Shown here in pieces: positions 55,478 through 62,682 of a stretch of 64,000 nt of DNA. Location of the stretch: positions 992,001 through 1,056,000 of the forward strand of contig NZ_ACQA01000002.1 of the NCBI RefSeq assembly GCF_000182645.1, in the 5' to 3' direction. Within the stretch, counting starts at the first letter, position 1. Every line of letters starts with the position of its first letter. The translations under genes and the position numbers were made by a program. The stretch comes from Brucella intermedia LMG 3301. GTDB taxonomy: Bacteria; Pseudomonadota; Alphaproteobacteria; Rhizobiales; Rhizobiaceae. Under the pieces are notes generated by a model that had not been told where the DNA came from, ran no database searches, and saw nothing but the letters and a program-made list of their open reading frames with translations.

Positions 55478-55717
55478 ATGTCGAATACCCCCCATACGCT
55501 CGGTGAAGAGTTTCCCGGTCAGCTCGAAGCCATCCATGCCCTGAAGGCAAAGAACGCGCGTTTTGCCCAGATTCTGGAAGAATATGATTCAGTGAACGAC
55601 CGCATCCACCGGGCGGAAACGAAGATAGAACCGGTAAGCCAGGAAGAAGAGACGAACCTGCGCAAGCAGCGACTTGCCTTGAAGGACCGCATTGCCGAGG
55701 CGCTCGCCGAAGCCTGA
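55478..55717 (+). CDS. DUF465/YdcH-family small protein
   Basis: The start ATG 55478 behind AAGGAAGGAG gives 79 residues. The sequence is almost all helix and coiled coil (FPGQLEAIHALKAKNARFAQ, LEEYDSVNDRIHRAETKIE, LRKQRLALKDRIAEALAEA), which is the DUF465/YdcH pattern (DxEIxRLKKxKLxLKDxI). Function is unknown; it is a common small cytosolic protein. Confidence 0.85.
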   Translation: MSNTPHTLGEEFPGQLEAIHALKAKNARFAQILEEYDSVNDRIHRAETKIEPVSQEEETNLRKQRLALKDRIAEALAEA

Positions 55718-55751
55718 TCCATCCCTCAAAGGGATAAGGCCCGACGGCAGC

Positions 55752-56279
55752 TCAGGAGGGCTTGCCCCCGACTTTACAGTCGACTTTGCTGTTGTCCGGG
55801 CCGACGGAGTTTTCCATCTTTCCCACCACGATCAGGACCGCGACGGCGATGAACGTCGCCATGATCGCGATATGCCAGAGGCCGAGACCGCTGGCGAGAC
55901 CGACGGAAGCCGCGAGCCACATGCCAGCGCCTGTCGTGATACCCGTTATTTTTCCACGTGCGAAAATGATGAAACCGGCCGCCAGAAAGGCAACGCCGCT
56001 GGTGATCGCCTCCACGAGACGCGAAGGGTCCATCCGGATATTCTGATCGTTGAATACCGGCACGTTGACGAGTTCCAGCGAGACGATCGTGAAGGTAGCC
56101 GAGGCGAGGCAGACGAGCATATGCGTCTTCAGTCCCGCTGGCCGCCTGCGCCATTCCCGTTCAAGGCCAATGATGGACCCGAGCAGGGTTGCCAGCAGCA
56201 TTCGCGCCAGTACTACCGGCAGACTGACTATATTGTCGTGCGTGAATTCAGCCCAGAATTGTTCCCAGAATTGTTCCAT
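55752..56279 (-). CDS. MgtC/SapB-family membrane protein
   Basis: This 175-residue protein has four to five hydrophobic segments and the MgtC core: LARMLLATLLGSIIGLEREWRRRPAGLKTHMLVCL (Arg/Glu-rich loop), LVEAITSGVAFLAAGFIIF, ITGITTGAGMWLAASVGLASG. In Brucella and Salmonella, MgtC supports growth in low magnesium and inside macrophages. It is a short form without the C-terminal cytosolic domain. Confidence 0.88.
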   Translation of the reverse strand: MEQFWEQFWAEFTHDNIVSLPVVLARMLLATLLGSIIGLEREWRRRPAGLKTHMLVCLASATFTIVSLELVNVPVFNDQNIRMDPSRLVEAITSGVAFLAAGFIIFARGKITGITTGAGMWLAASVGLASGLGLWHIAIMATFIAVAVLIVVGKMENSVGPDNSKVDCKVGGKPS

Positions 56280-56333
56280 GCCCGATAACGGGCATGGTGG
56301 GGTTTGGTTCCGCCGGGATTATTCGCTTGTCGC

Positions 56334-56546
56334 TCACTGTGCCGAAGCCGGAGGAACCGTCTCAGTCGTCGCGGGCGGCAAGGAATTTTCGCCGTTCGGC
56401 ATGTTCTCATCGGGAGAAATGACGGCACCGTAGATTTCAACCAGCGCCCAGACGGCCAGCGCCGCCGCAATGCTGACCAGCAGCACCATGAGAACGGGCT
56501 TGCCTTCACGTCCTTGCCTTGCCTCAGTCGGGTTGACCTGTTTCAT
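56334..56546 (-). CDS. Small single-pass membrane protein, unknown
   Basis: This 70-residue protein has one membrane helix (PVLMVLLVSIAAALAVWALV, residues 17-36) and a Pro/Thr-rich tail (SLPPATTETVPPASAQ). A GGAGGA ribosome site lies just upstream. No family is recognised. Confidence 0.6.
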   Translation of the reverse strand: MKQVNPTEARQGREGKPVLMVLLVSIAAALAVWALVEIYGAVISPDENMPNGENSLPPATTETVPPASAQ

Positions 56547-56838
56547 GGATCAAATCCTCCTGTTGGTTGCAGCGGCTTTAAAACGGGCCGCTATAGACCT
56601 AATGGAAGGCTGGGAAATTGGTTCCAATTCAGCGAACCGCCACACAGGCCTTGCGTCGGCGCTTCTCTAAACTCGCAGCTAATATGTGAGGGCAATGGTA
56701 CGGTCGGTTGGTATAAAACCGCTTCCTTGTATCTTGTTTTTGTTGCGTTATTTTCGTTACGCGTCCGAAACTGTAGCACATATTGTTACACAAAATATTG
56801 CACGATTTGTAACACGTTGAGGTACGCAATTTAGCATC

Positions 56839-56880
56839 TTGACTGAAAACTCCAATGAGAACAAAATAGGAACATATAAT
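56839..56880 (+). promoter_or_regulatory. SOS promoter with LexA box 1
   Basis: GAAC (56859-56862), AAAATAG, GAAC (56870-56873) exactly matches the alphaproteobacterial LexA box GAAC-N7-GAAC. TTGACT at 56839-56844 is a -35-like hexamer whose matching -10 would overlap the box; a TATAAT also lies at 56875-56880. The distance from TTGACT to GAAC is 20 bases, as in the second copy at 57385. The upstream 290 bases (56547-56838) hold no gene. Confidence 0.8.
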
Positions 56881-56897
56881 GAAAGCAGGAGAAACCT

Positions 56898-57083
56898 ATG
56901 AACGCTCTTGTCCAAAGCTATGACGCCGAAATTGAGGAAGTTCTCGCGTATCACGGTGGAGATGTGCGCGCTGCCATCGAGGCACTTTTGAAAGACCGCG
57001 ACTTCCTAGTTCGCGAAGTCGAACTCTCGCGGCTCGCTGTCACCCATGGCCATCCTGTCGATCTCTTTAAGAGGGCAGCCTAA
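56898..57083 (+). CDS. SOS-linked small protein A1, UBA-like motif
   Basis: This 61-residue protein has an AGGAG ribosome site and stands directly behind LexA box 1. The core EIEEVLAYHGGDVRAAIEAL (residues 11-30) followed by LKDRDFLVREV recalls the UBA/CUE three-helix pattern (GGD-x-x-x-AI-x-x-L), although no function can be assigned. It is a close paralogue of the protein at 57491: 27 of 31 residues match over EIE to EV. It shares a base with the next start (TAATG), so the pair is translationally coupled. Confidence 0.8.
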   Translation: MNALVQSYDAEIEEVLAYHGGDVRAAIEALLKDRDFLVREVELSRLAVTHGHPVDLFKRAA

Positions 57084-57319
57084 TGAAAACGTTCCAGGTC
57101 GCACTCCCCGAATCTTACGCCTTGAAGTTTGCACGTCGCGAGGTGCATCGTGATGCTGATCGGCTCGGTGCTCGCCTGCCTCATCGCATGGCCCGCAAGT
57201 CTGGAGTTGGTTTCTGCGTTTTCAGTTTTCCTACCGAAAGGTGCATGAGCGCATTTATGCGTCGGCATGGCGGCAAACCGTTCGGCGATGGGAAATGGGA
57301 GAAGGTTTTGGTTCGATAA
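57083..57319 (+). CDS. SOS-linked small protein B1
   Basis: This 78-residue basic protein has an FQVAL strand, a helical stretch, RLGA, a GFCVFSF strand and a GGKPF turn near the end. It aligns without gaps to the protein at 57685 (FQVVL, RLGA, HFSIVKF, GGVPY), with about 22 of 64 identical positions by hand count. The start overlaps the A1 stop by one base. No known family is recognised. Confidence 0.78.
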   Translation: MKTFQVALPESYALKFARREVHRDADRLGARLPHRMARKSGVGFCVFSFPTERCMSAFMRRHGGKPFGDGKWEKVLVR

Positions 57320-57384
57320 ACCCGCGAATGCGCACAGGAAATCCACAGGTGATCCCATAAGTTTCCACAGCGCTGAGTTCGCGA

Positions 57385-57419
57385 TTGACTCTCCTCTCAA
57401 ACAAGAACATTTTAGGAAC
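57385..57419 (+). promoter_or_regulatory. SOS promoter with LexA box 2
   Basis: GAAC (57405-57408), ATTTTAG, GAAC (57416-57419) is a perfect GAAC-N7-GAAC box. TTGACT (57385-57390) begins exactly 20 bases before it, the same geometry as box 1, so the -10 (ATTTTA) would lie under the repressor. It drives the operon from 57491. Confidence 0.82.
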
Positions 57420-57490
57420 ATCAGCGGGCGGCGCTGATGAAATCCAGACATGCTTGGTGGCGTGTGTGTCTGCTTCAATGGAGCAGAACA

Positions 57491-57688
57491 ATGAGTGCGG
57501 TTGCGCAGGAAAATGAATACGACGACGAAATTGAATTGGTTCTCGCCTACCACAAGGGCGATGCGCGAGCCGCGATAGAGGCGCTTCTCAAAGATCGGGA
57601 TTTTCTCGTTAAAGAGGTCGCCATAGCCAGTATGGCTGTCAGTCATGGCTATACCCGAGGATGGAAGCCGACTGTCTTCGTGAAATGA
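57491..57688 (+). CDS. SOS-linked small protein A2, paralogue of A1
   Basis: ATG 57491 follows GGAGCAGAACA and gives 65 residues. The core EIELVLAYHKGDARAAIEAL then LKDRDFLVKEV matches A1 closely; the C-terminal tail (TRGWKPTVFVK) differs. It overlaps the next start by 4 bases (ATGA). It is the first gene of an SOS-type operon reaching the SRAP gene. Confidence 0.8.
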   Translation: MSAVAQENEYDDEIELVLAYHKGDARAAIEALLKDRDFLVKEVAIASMAVSHGYTRGWKPTVFVK

Positions 57689-57984
57689 GCGGCAGATCAC
57701 GCGGCGAACCGCCGAAAACCCTGATTAATAAGCATTACCCGTTTCAGGTCGTATTGTATCTGACAGACGAATTACGCCAACGGCTTTTGGAAGTGATCGC
57801 GGATGAACATCGGCTGGGCGCCTATCACCTGCATGGCTACCAGTATCATGAAGGGTATCATTTCTCGATCGTGAAATTCGCGTCGGAGGAAGGCCAGCAA
57901 GAGTTCATTCGGCTTTATGGCGGCGTGCCTTACGACCCGACGGACAAGAAATCCAAGCCGTGGGAGACGTACTTTGATCGATGA
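57685..57984 (+). CDS. SOS-linked small protein B2, paralogue of B1
   Basis: ATG 57685 overlaps the A2 stop, giving 99 residues. It has an N-terminal extension of about 20 residues, then HYPFQVVLYLTDELRQRLL, HRLGAYHLHGYQYHEGYHFS, FIRLYGGVPYDP and an acidic/aromatic tail. It is homologous to B1 by ungapped alignment. It overlaps the following gene by 4 bases. Confidence 0.78.
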   Translation: MSGRSRGEPPKTLINKHYPFQVVLYLTDELRQRLLEVIADEHRLGAYHLHGYQYHEGYHFSIVKFASEEGQQEFIRLYGGVPYDPTDKKSKPWETYFDR

Positions 57985-58226
57985 GAATACGACCTCCCTT
58001 CCTGCAAGAAATGCCAGCTTCGACCCGGATTATGGATCTTCTCCAGTGGTACGAACTATATGGTTATTGCTGTCGCTGCGGACATATCGGATCGGTAGAT
58101 CGGATGATCCTTCTTCGAAAGTTTGGAACACATACCTTCTTCATCGACCTACATGGACGCCTGAGATGCAAGGCATGCACAGCAAAGGGCGATGCGCAGT
58201 TTGGAATTACGAAGATGCCGAGGTGA
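57981..58226 (+). CDS. Zinc-ribbon-like small protein
   Basis: This 81-residue protein has two Cys knuckles, CCRCG (residues 30-34) and CKAC (about 66-69), separated by a hydrophobic stretch (MILLRKFGTHTFFIDLHGRL). That spacing fits a zinc ribbon. The start overlaps B2 by 4 bases. Such rhizobial ribbon proteins are uncharacterised; DNA or RNA binding is plausible. Confidence 0.7.
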   Translation: MRIRPPFLQEMPASTRIMDLLQWYELYGYCCRCGHIGSVDRMILLRKFGTHTFFIDLHGRLRCKACTAKGDAQFGITKMPR

Positions 58227-58228
58227 GA

Positions 58229-58414
58229 ATGGCCGAATACAAGAACGACAACGCCCGTGTTGCGAAAGCCGGAAGTCTGTTCGTGCACTGGTGTTATGCC
58301 AAAGGCTGTAAGGAGTGGGGAACCTTTGGTTATAAATTGTCGAATGGCCAGCTATGGTTCTGTCGCGCCCACAAGCAGGAAGGCGAGGATGCGCTGGCTG
58401 GACGGCGAAAATAG
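58229..58414 (+). CDS. Small Cys/His-rich protein
   Basis: ATG 58229 follows AGGTGAGA with the previous stop 2 bases away and gives 61 residues. WCYAKGCKEWGTFGY then WFCRAHK offers Cys-x4-Cys and Cys-x2-His as possible zinc ligands. No family is recognised. It lies in the LexA box 2 operon before SRAP. Confidence 0.65.
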   Translation: MAEYKNDNARVAKAGSLFVHWCYAKGCKEWGTFGYKLSNGQLWFCRAHKQEGEDALAGRRK

Positions 58415-58446
58415 GAATGCTATTCTCCCCAAACGAGGAGGAGCGC

Positions 58447-59124
58447 ATGTGCAATCTGTACAACATCACAACGACACATGAGGCCATGCGCCGCCTGTTC
58501 CCCAAGTTTGGAGATATGACGAACCGCATCGATCCGCAGATGGATATCTTTCCCGACTATCCAGCCCCAGTTTTGCGGAACCTCAAGGGCGATGAGCCAG
58601 AGTTGGCAATGCTCCGCTGGGGCATGCCGACGCCGCCGATGTATGTGAAAGGCGAAGCGGATAGCGGGGTAACGAATATCCGAAACCTCACCTCGCCTCA
58701 TTGGCGACGCTGGCAAGGCGTTGAAAGCCGGTGCGTCGTTCCTGCAACCTCCTTTTCCGAATATGGGCAGGAACCGGACCCGAAGACCAAGCGCAAGCCG
58801 CTGCACTGGTTCGCTCTGAACGAGGAAAAGCCGCTATTTGCTTTCGCCGGAATATGGACAAGTTGGAAGGGTGTAAGGAAGAAAAAGGAAGGGCCGGTCG
58901 AGGTCGATATCTTCGCGTTCCTGACCACCGACCCGAATGCCGTGGTGAAGCCGATCCACCCAAAGGCAATGCCAGTTATTCTCCGCACCACAGAGGAAAT
59001 CGACACATGGCTGCGGGCTCCCTGGAACGAAGCCAAGGAAATGCAAAAGCCTCTGGCCGACGCTGATCTTATCGACCTGACGCCAAGGAATGACAACGAG
59101 GAAGCGCAGCCGAGTTTGTTCTAG
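58447..59124 (+). CDS. SRAP protein (YedK/HMCES), abasic-site crosslinking
   Basis: ATG 58447 is fixed by AGGAGG upstream and by the need for Cys at position 2. The 225-residue SRAP domain has catalytic Cys2 (MCNLYNI), an Asn/Arg-lined DNA cleft, the active-site Glu in VVPATSFSEY and the His of IHPKAMPVIL. SRAP proteins bind abasic sites in single-stranded DNA through Cys2 and protect them from cleavage. The gene stands 32 bases after the Cys/His-rich gene, in an operon behind LexA box 2, consistent with DNA-damage induction. Confidence 0.9.
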   Translation: MCNLYNITTTHEAMRRLFPKFGDMTNRIDPQMDIFPDYPAPVLRNLKGDEPELAMLRWGMPTPPMYVKGEADSGVTNIRNLTSPHWRRWQGVESRCVVPATSFSEYGQEPDPKTKRKPLHWFALNEEKPLFAFAGIWTSWKGVRKKKEGPVEVDIFAFLTTDPNAVVKPIHPKAMPVILRTTEEIDTWLRAPWNEAKEMQKPLADADLIDLTPRNDNEEAQPSLF

Positions 59125-59184
59125 GCGCCACTACAAGTTCGCAATCCCCGCCCTACCTTCGTCAAAAAATGAGGAAGGGTGCTT

Positions 59185-59397
59185 ATGGCGAGTTCAAAGA
59201 AAATCTCCGGTCCGAAAAGCGACGGCAAATATCCTGACCGTAATATTGACTGTCAGACAGCAATCGCGTTCCGCGTCGTTGAACTGATCGAGGAAGCTGA
59301 AAACTCCGGCTGGACAGCCATCGAAGCCGCGAAAGCTATCCAAGAGGTGTCACGCGGACTGTTCGTCGGACACGCCGGCAAGGATCGAAACGAATAA
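59185..59397 (+). CDS. Small protein of unknown function
   Basis: The start ATG 59185, with GGAAGG upstream, gives 70 residues. A basic N-terminus (MASSKKISGPKSDGKYPDRN) is followed by two helices (AIAFRVVELIEEAENSGW, AIEAAKAIQEVSRGLF). Uncharacterised; it is 60 bases past SRAP and may be in the same transcript, closed by the terminator at 59478. Confidence 0.6.
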   Translation: MASSKKISGPKSDGKYPDRNIDCQTAIAFRVVELIEEAENSGWTAIEAAKAIQEVSRGLFVGHAGKDRNE

Positions 59398-59477
59398 TTG
59401 GGAACAACCAGGACGCTGCCCGGTTTTAAAAGGTCTCCGTAAACAAATTCGCGTCGTTAAGAGCCTGCACTGACGCT

Positions 59478-59515
59478 ACCCCGCCTTTCAATGAATAGGC
59501 GGGGTTCTTTTTTTC
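59478..59515 (+). terminator. Rho-independent terminator
   Basis: ACCCCGCCT (59478-59486) pairs with AGGCGGGGT (59497-59505) and is followed by TCTTTTTTTC. It probably ends the SOS operon. Confidence 0.88.
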
Positions 59516-59615
59516 TGCGTCCGGGGTTTTGTGATTTGTATTAACGGCTAATAGCGCCCAAGGTTAACTAATAGTTGTGGGGGTTTCTACTAGCTAAAGC
59601 TAAAGGGAGACCAAA

Positions 59616-59930
59616 ATGCCGTTTTTTAGCGAAGCGAGCCGCATATATAATCCTATCGAAGTGAATTTCATGCGGAGCTGCTTCAGTCATGCTGCGACCA
59701 TACTTGAAGAAAGCGACCAAGATTACTCCGCTGCCGACCTGGCATCGTGCACTATCATGCTTTACCATAGCGGGCTCAGAGATCACGCTTATCTCAGTGA
59801 GCTATCAGCGCGGTTGGCCCACCAACGGTTCGAAAGACGCCACGAAATCGAACAATGTCCAGCTGCCAACAGCAATGGTCCAAAGCAGACGGCTCGTGCG
59901 CAACCCGTTGAATACGATCCACTCGCCTAG
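59616..59930 (+). CDS. Hypothetical protein
   Basis: The start ATG 59616 follows AAAGGGAGACC and gives 104 residues. It is helical (FMRSCFSHAATILEES, AADLASCTIMLYHSGL, YLSELSARLAHQRFERRHEI) with a disordered polar tail. No family is recognised; the region is accessory. Confidence 0.55.
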   Translation: MPFFSEASRIYNPIEVNFMRSCFSHAATILEESDQDYSAADLASCTIMLYHSGLRDHAYLSELSARLAHQRFERRHEIEQCPAANSNGPKQTARAQPVEYDPLA

Positions 59931-60032
59931 GCGGGAACAAATGGTTGTAGGCGGAGTTTCACACGAGGGGGTCTAACCAATTGCCTTGGCGCCAGCACAG
60001 CACACCCTGCACCAGAACCGTCGCTGACGCAG

Positions 60033-60060
60033 CCCTGCCGTCGCTCGTCCCTCGGCAGGG
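60033..60060 (+). other. Hairpin upstream of the DUF982 gene
   Basis: CCCTGCCG (60033-60040) pairs with CGGCAGGG (60053-60060). It precedes the ribosome site of the DUF982 gene by about 10 bases. It could be a leader hairpin; a T-run is lacking. Confidence 0.4.
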
Positions 60061-60081
60061 CAAGTTCTTCGGGAGGGGAAT

Positions 60082-60330
60082 ATGCCTTGGGGAAAACCAG
60101 TAGATGTCCAGCTTTACGGTATCGGAAAATACCGCGTGGTACCGGACACGGCGACAGCCGCTCGATGCCTGCTTGAGGATTGGCCGGAAGACGCTCACGG
60201 TAAGGAATATGAGGAGGCGTTGCAGGCTTGCCTGGCCGACCTTGAAGGGCTGCCGAACACCGCCAGGAAATCGTTTGTCAAAGCAGCCAAGGCGGCCGGA
60301 CTGACAATCCGGCCCTGCCAGTGGCACTGA
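60082..60330 (+). CDS. DUF982-family protein
   Basis: ATG 60082 behind GGGAGGGG gives 82 residues. The pattern VPDTATAARCLLEDWPED, ALQACLADLEGL and FVKAAKAAG is typical of DUF982, a small family almost confined to Rhizobiales and often on plasmids or islands. Function is unknown. Confidence 0.8.
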   Translation: MPWGKPVDVQLYGIGKYRVVPDTATAARCLLEDWPEDAHGKEYEEALQACLADLEGLPNTARKSFVKAAKAAGLTIRPCQWH

Positions 60331-60485
60331 GAACGTTCAGGCTATCCGAGACGCTCTGAACGATAGCGCGAACCAAGTCGTGAAACCATCAACGGGAACG
60401 ACGGTGTAACTTGGCATCGTCCTAAGATTCAGCTTGCTTGATAGGCTCGCACGTTGTCATGCCCCGTAAGGCAAGCGAAGGTAGT

Positions 60486-60986
60486 TCAGCGACCGACAGG
60501 AACAGTCAACGAAAAGGCTCCCAGCCAATCGGCAACCGACAAGAGCCAAGCGATCATCCCAGGGAAAACGAATACGAACAGAACCTGCTTTGTGTGCTCG
60601 ATACGCGGTCCGAGTAGGGCGTGCAGGAAAAGACCCACGCCCAGAAGAACGCCGATGAAACAAGCCGCGCCTGTCATACCGAAGGAAGCACCCGCTATCC
60701 AAATCGATGCCATCAGATGCACACACATCCGTGCCGTCCAAACGTTCTGGTGTCCGGCACCGTTGATCGAGGCCATATCGACCATCGCGTCACTGAATAA
60801 CCAGAGGTATCCGGCAAATTTGATTTCGACAGTACCGGGGAGCAGAGCCACCACCGGCACCAGCGCCAAGTGGTAAAGAAGGCCCATGCAGTCGCCTAAG
60901 AACAGGCTTTTATGCTTGGATGCGAACATCGCGATCCATCCGCACATCGAGAGCAGGGGAAGAAATTTAATGTAGTCGGTGAACAT
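60486..60986 (-). CDS. Polytopic membrane protein, unknown
   Basis: ATG 60986 with GAGGAA upstream gives 166 residues and five hydrophobic segments (LLSMCGWIAMFA, LYHLALVPVVALLPG, CVHLMASIWIAGASFGMTG, ACFIGVLLGVGLFLHALLG, VFVFPGMIAWLLSVADWL). No family is recognised. It is isolated, between a DUF982 gene and an IS remnant. Confidence 0.55.
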   Translation of the reverse strand: MFTDYIKFLPLLSMCGWIAMFASKHKSLFLGDCMGLLYHLALVPVVALLPGTVEIKFAGYLWLFSDAMVDMASINGAGHQNVWTARMCVHLMASIWIAGASFGMTGAACFIGVLLGVGLFLHALLGPRIEHTKQVLFVFVFPGMIAWLLSVADWLGAFSLTVPVGR

Positions 60987-61016
60987 GGGACGTTCCTCGT
61001 CTCCGTGCCGCAGCAC

Positions 61017-61492
61017 TTAGTTGACAGAGGCGCTCAGCCGATCCGACGATGCATCTAGGTGAAAAGACGCAGCATCGACGGGCGGGCTGTTACGCTCGCT
61101 TCCGTCGAGGTCCGCGGCCCCGCTAAGGGCTGGAAGAACCGTTCCGAAGAACAGTGGTCGGGGCTCACCAGATACCGACCTGCCATTTTCGACACCATTT
61201 ATATGGACCGTGGCAACTTTGGCGTCAAGAATCGTGGGGAAATGCGGCCTTCCTTAGCGACTGCCGGTTGATGGGCCGTACCTTTCCAAGAGTAACGTAA
61301 GCTGAATCAAGCCATCCATGAGCCGATACGACCTGACCGACTTCTAGTGGCGCGTGATCAAACCGCTTTTCCCCGACAAGCCGCGCGGCGCGATATTGAA
61401 GACGTGCACAAACAGAGGCCGCCCCTCAGAAGATTGCTCATCGCGAAAACGTTCTTTTCATAGATAAGCACCCATAGAGTGCACGCTACTGG
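61017..61492. other. Decayed intergenic stretch around the IS remnant
   Basis: About 470 bases without a supported gene other than the transposase remnant. A short rightward frame at 61059-61271 has no ribosome site or recognisable domain. This looks like an old rearrangement zone at the edge of the prophage-like segment. Confidence 0.4.
61318..61389 (+). pseudogene. IS5-family transposase remnant
   Basis: ATG 61318 reads MSRYDLTDF, a TAG stop, then WRVIKPLFPDKPRG, which is the start of IS5-type transposases (MSRYDLTDFEWRVIEPLLP). Homology ends after about 24 codons. No inverted-repeat ends were found. It marks an old insertion at the junction between the small-gene region and the phage genes. 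Confidence 0.7.
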
Positions 61493-61837
61493 CTACGCTT
61501 TTCTTCTCGTTTCCAAAGTTTTGAGGCGTTCGGCGAAATAAATGATTTTGTTCAGGTCATACACTCGACTAGCCGCATCCTTTTCCCCAAACCGATAGCA
61601 AGCCTTAAAGATGTTGCCGAGCGCGAAGGACATGCCTTTGTGTTCGATCAGGTCGTTTAGCTCGGTCGCGTGAGGAGGTAGCTCGTAGTAGCTTGTGCTG
61701 CCGCCGTCGGAAGTGACGGGGGATGCGGATGCGCGAAGCCCCAGGTCTGTTAAGTGAACCGGCTTTGGCATGGGCTGCTTTCTGGTATCCAGTTCGCCAC
61801 GAGCAATTTCACGGTCAATTCGTGCGTCTGGAACCAT
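61493..61837 (-). CDS. DUF3310-like phage protein
   Basis: This 114-residue protein has a C-terminal half that fits DUF3310: ELNDLIEHKGMSFALGNIFK, then a KACYRFGEKD turn and YDLNKIIYFAERLKTLE. DUF3310 proteins come from phages and prophages and may act in nucleotide metabolism. The start ATG at 61837 shares one base with the stop of the gene upstream. It is the last gene of a leftward phage-type run. Confidence 0.75.
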   Translation of the reverse strand: MVPDARIDREIARGELDTRKQPMPKPVHLTDLGLRASASPVTSDGGSTSYYELPPHATELNDLIEHKGMSFALGNIFKACYRFGEKDAASRVYDLNKIIYFAERLKTLETRRKA

Positions 61838-62169
61838 TAGACTTCCTCCCTCACATTCCGCTTCGGCTCTTCGAACTTCTCAGTCACCGGCCCGCCTGCA
61901 AGCAGTCCGCGAACTGACGAAAGCTTATCGCGAACAAGCGGGCGAAACCGACGCGCCGCAAACGGCGGGTTGTCATAACCGAACTGAGGGCAAACTCCTC
62001 GATCGACGCCTTTCAGCCGAACGCCGATGAAACTGCCCTGCGTGTAGTGTTCGAACGGGCCAATCCAGGCGATCTCGTAAATCTCGCCTTCCTTGATCTC
62101 CAGGAACTGCTCGAACCCGACGGAGCTATCGATGCAGACGACCTTCTGGCCTACGTGGAAGTTGGTCAT
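61837..62169 (-). CDS. Small phage-type protein
   Basis: ATG 62169 behind GGAGGG gives 110 residues. The N-terminal part (VGQKVVCIDSSVGFEQFLEIKEGEIYEI) has the look of an SH3-like beta barrel for small phage proteins. It overlaps the upstream gene by 4 bases. Function is unknown. Confidence 0.6.
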   Translation of the reverse strand: MTNFHVGQKVVCIDSSVGFEQFLEIKEGEIYEIAWIGPFEHYTQGSFIGVRLKGVDRGVCPQFGYDNPPFAARRFRPLVRDKLSSVRGLLAGGPVTEKFEEPKRNVREEV

Positions 62170-62630
62170 GCCGCCGCCCTCCAAGCCCCTAACCGCCGAA
62201 ATTCAACCGGCACGCCATGGCTACGCGCTCGCGCCGTTCCTTCCGCCATGCCTCGGCTCATCCCGAAATTCTCATAGACCACGCATTTCTCCGCCACCCG
62301 ATACCACGCGAGTCCAGCCTCAATGCCGAGTTCTCGTTCATCAGGCCGCAAATCGTCCAGCACCTGCGTATGCAGCAAGTGGCTCGCAATCGGTGCTTCG
62401 CCTCGCCGCAAGCTGTCCAAAAGGCACGCGCGGGCGTATTTGGTGTTGCGCTCCACGTCGCCGCTGTAAGGGCTTTCAATGATGACGAGCGGCTTGCGTG
62501 CCTGTTGCTGGGCAACTGACACATTGTCGTTATAAGGTTTTGGCAGGCAACTTATAACTGCCCCACCGGCCCCCATCTGTCGTCCTTCAACCGCCGCTCG
62601 CGCAGCGCGGTCTTCTGCTTCTTCAAGCAT
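62166..62630 (-). CDS. DUF7768/DUF4406-like nucleotide-binding protein
   Basis: ATG 62630 behind GAGGAG gives 154 residues. The segment KPLVIIESPYSGDVERNTKY, the CLLDSLRRGEAPIASHLLHT helix and CVVYENFGMSRGM resemble the nucleoside-2-deoxyribosyltransferase-like fold common in phages. It lies downstream of the metallophosphoesterase gene by about 50 bases. Confidence 0.7.
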   Translation of the reverse strand: MLEEAEDRAARAAVEGRQMGAGGAVISCLPKPYNDNVSVAQQQARKPLVIIESPYSGDVERNTKYARACLLDSLRRGEAPIASHLLHTQVLDDLRPDERELGIEAGLAWYRVAEKCVVYENFGMSRGMAEGTARARSHGVPVEFRRLGAWRAAA

Positions 62631-62682
62631 GGTTTCTCCTCGTGTTTGTGGTGAAAGCGCCGCTCCGTGGGCGGCGCGGTGG

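Noticed and set aside
57917..58228. N-terminal extension of the 61-residue Cys/His-rich protein
   Set aside because: The extension overlaps two real genes; the ATG at 58229 has a ribosome site and operon spacing.
61059..61271. 70-residue frame near the IS remnant
   Set aside because: No ATG start, no ribosome site and no recognisable family.
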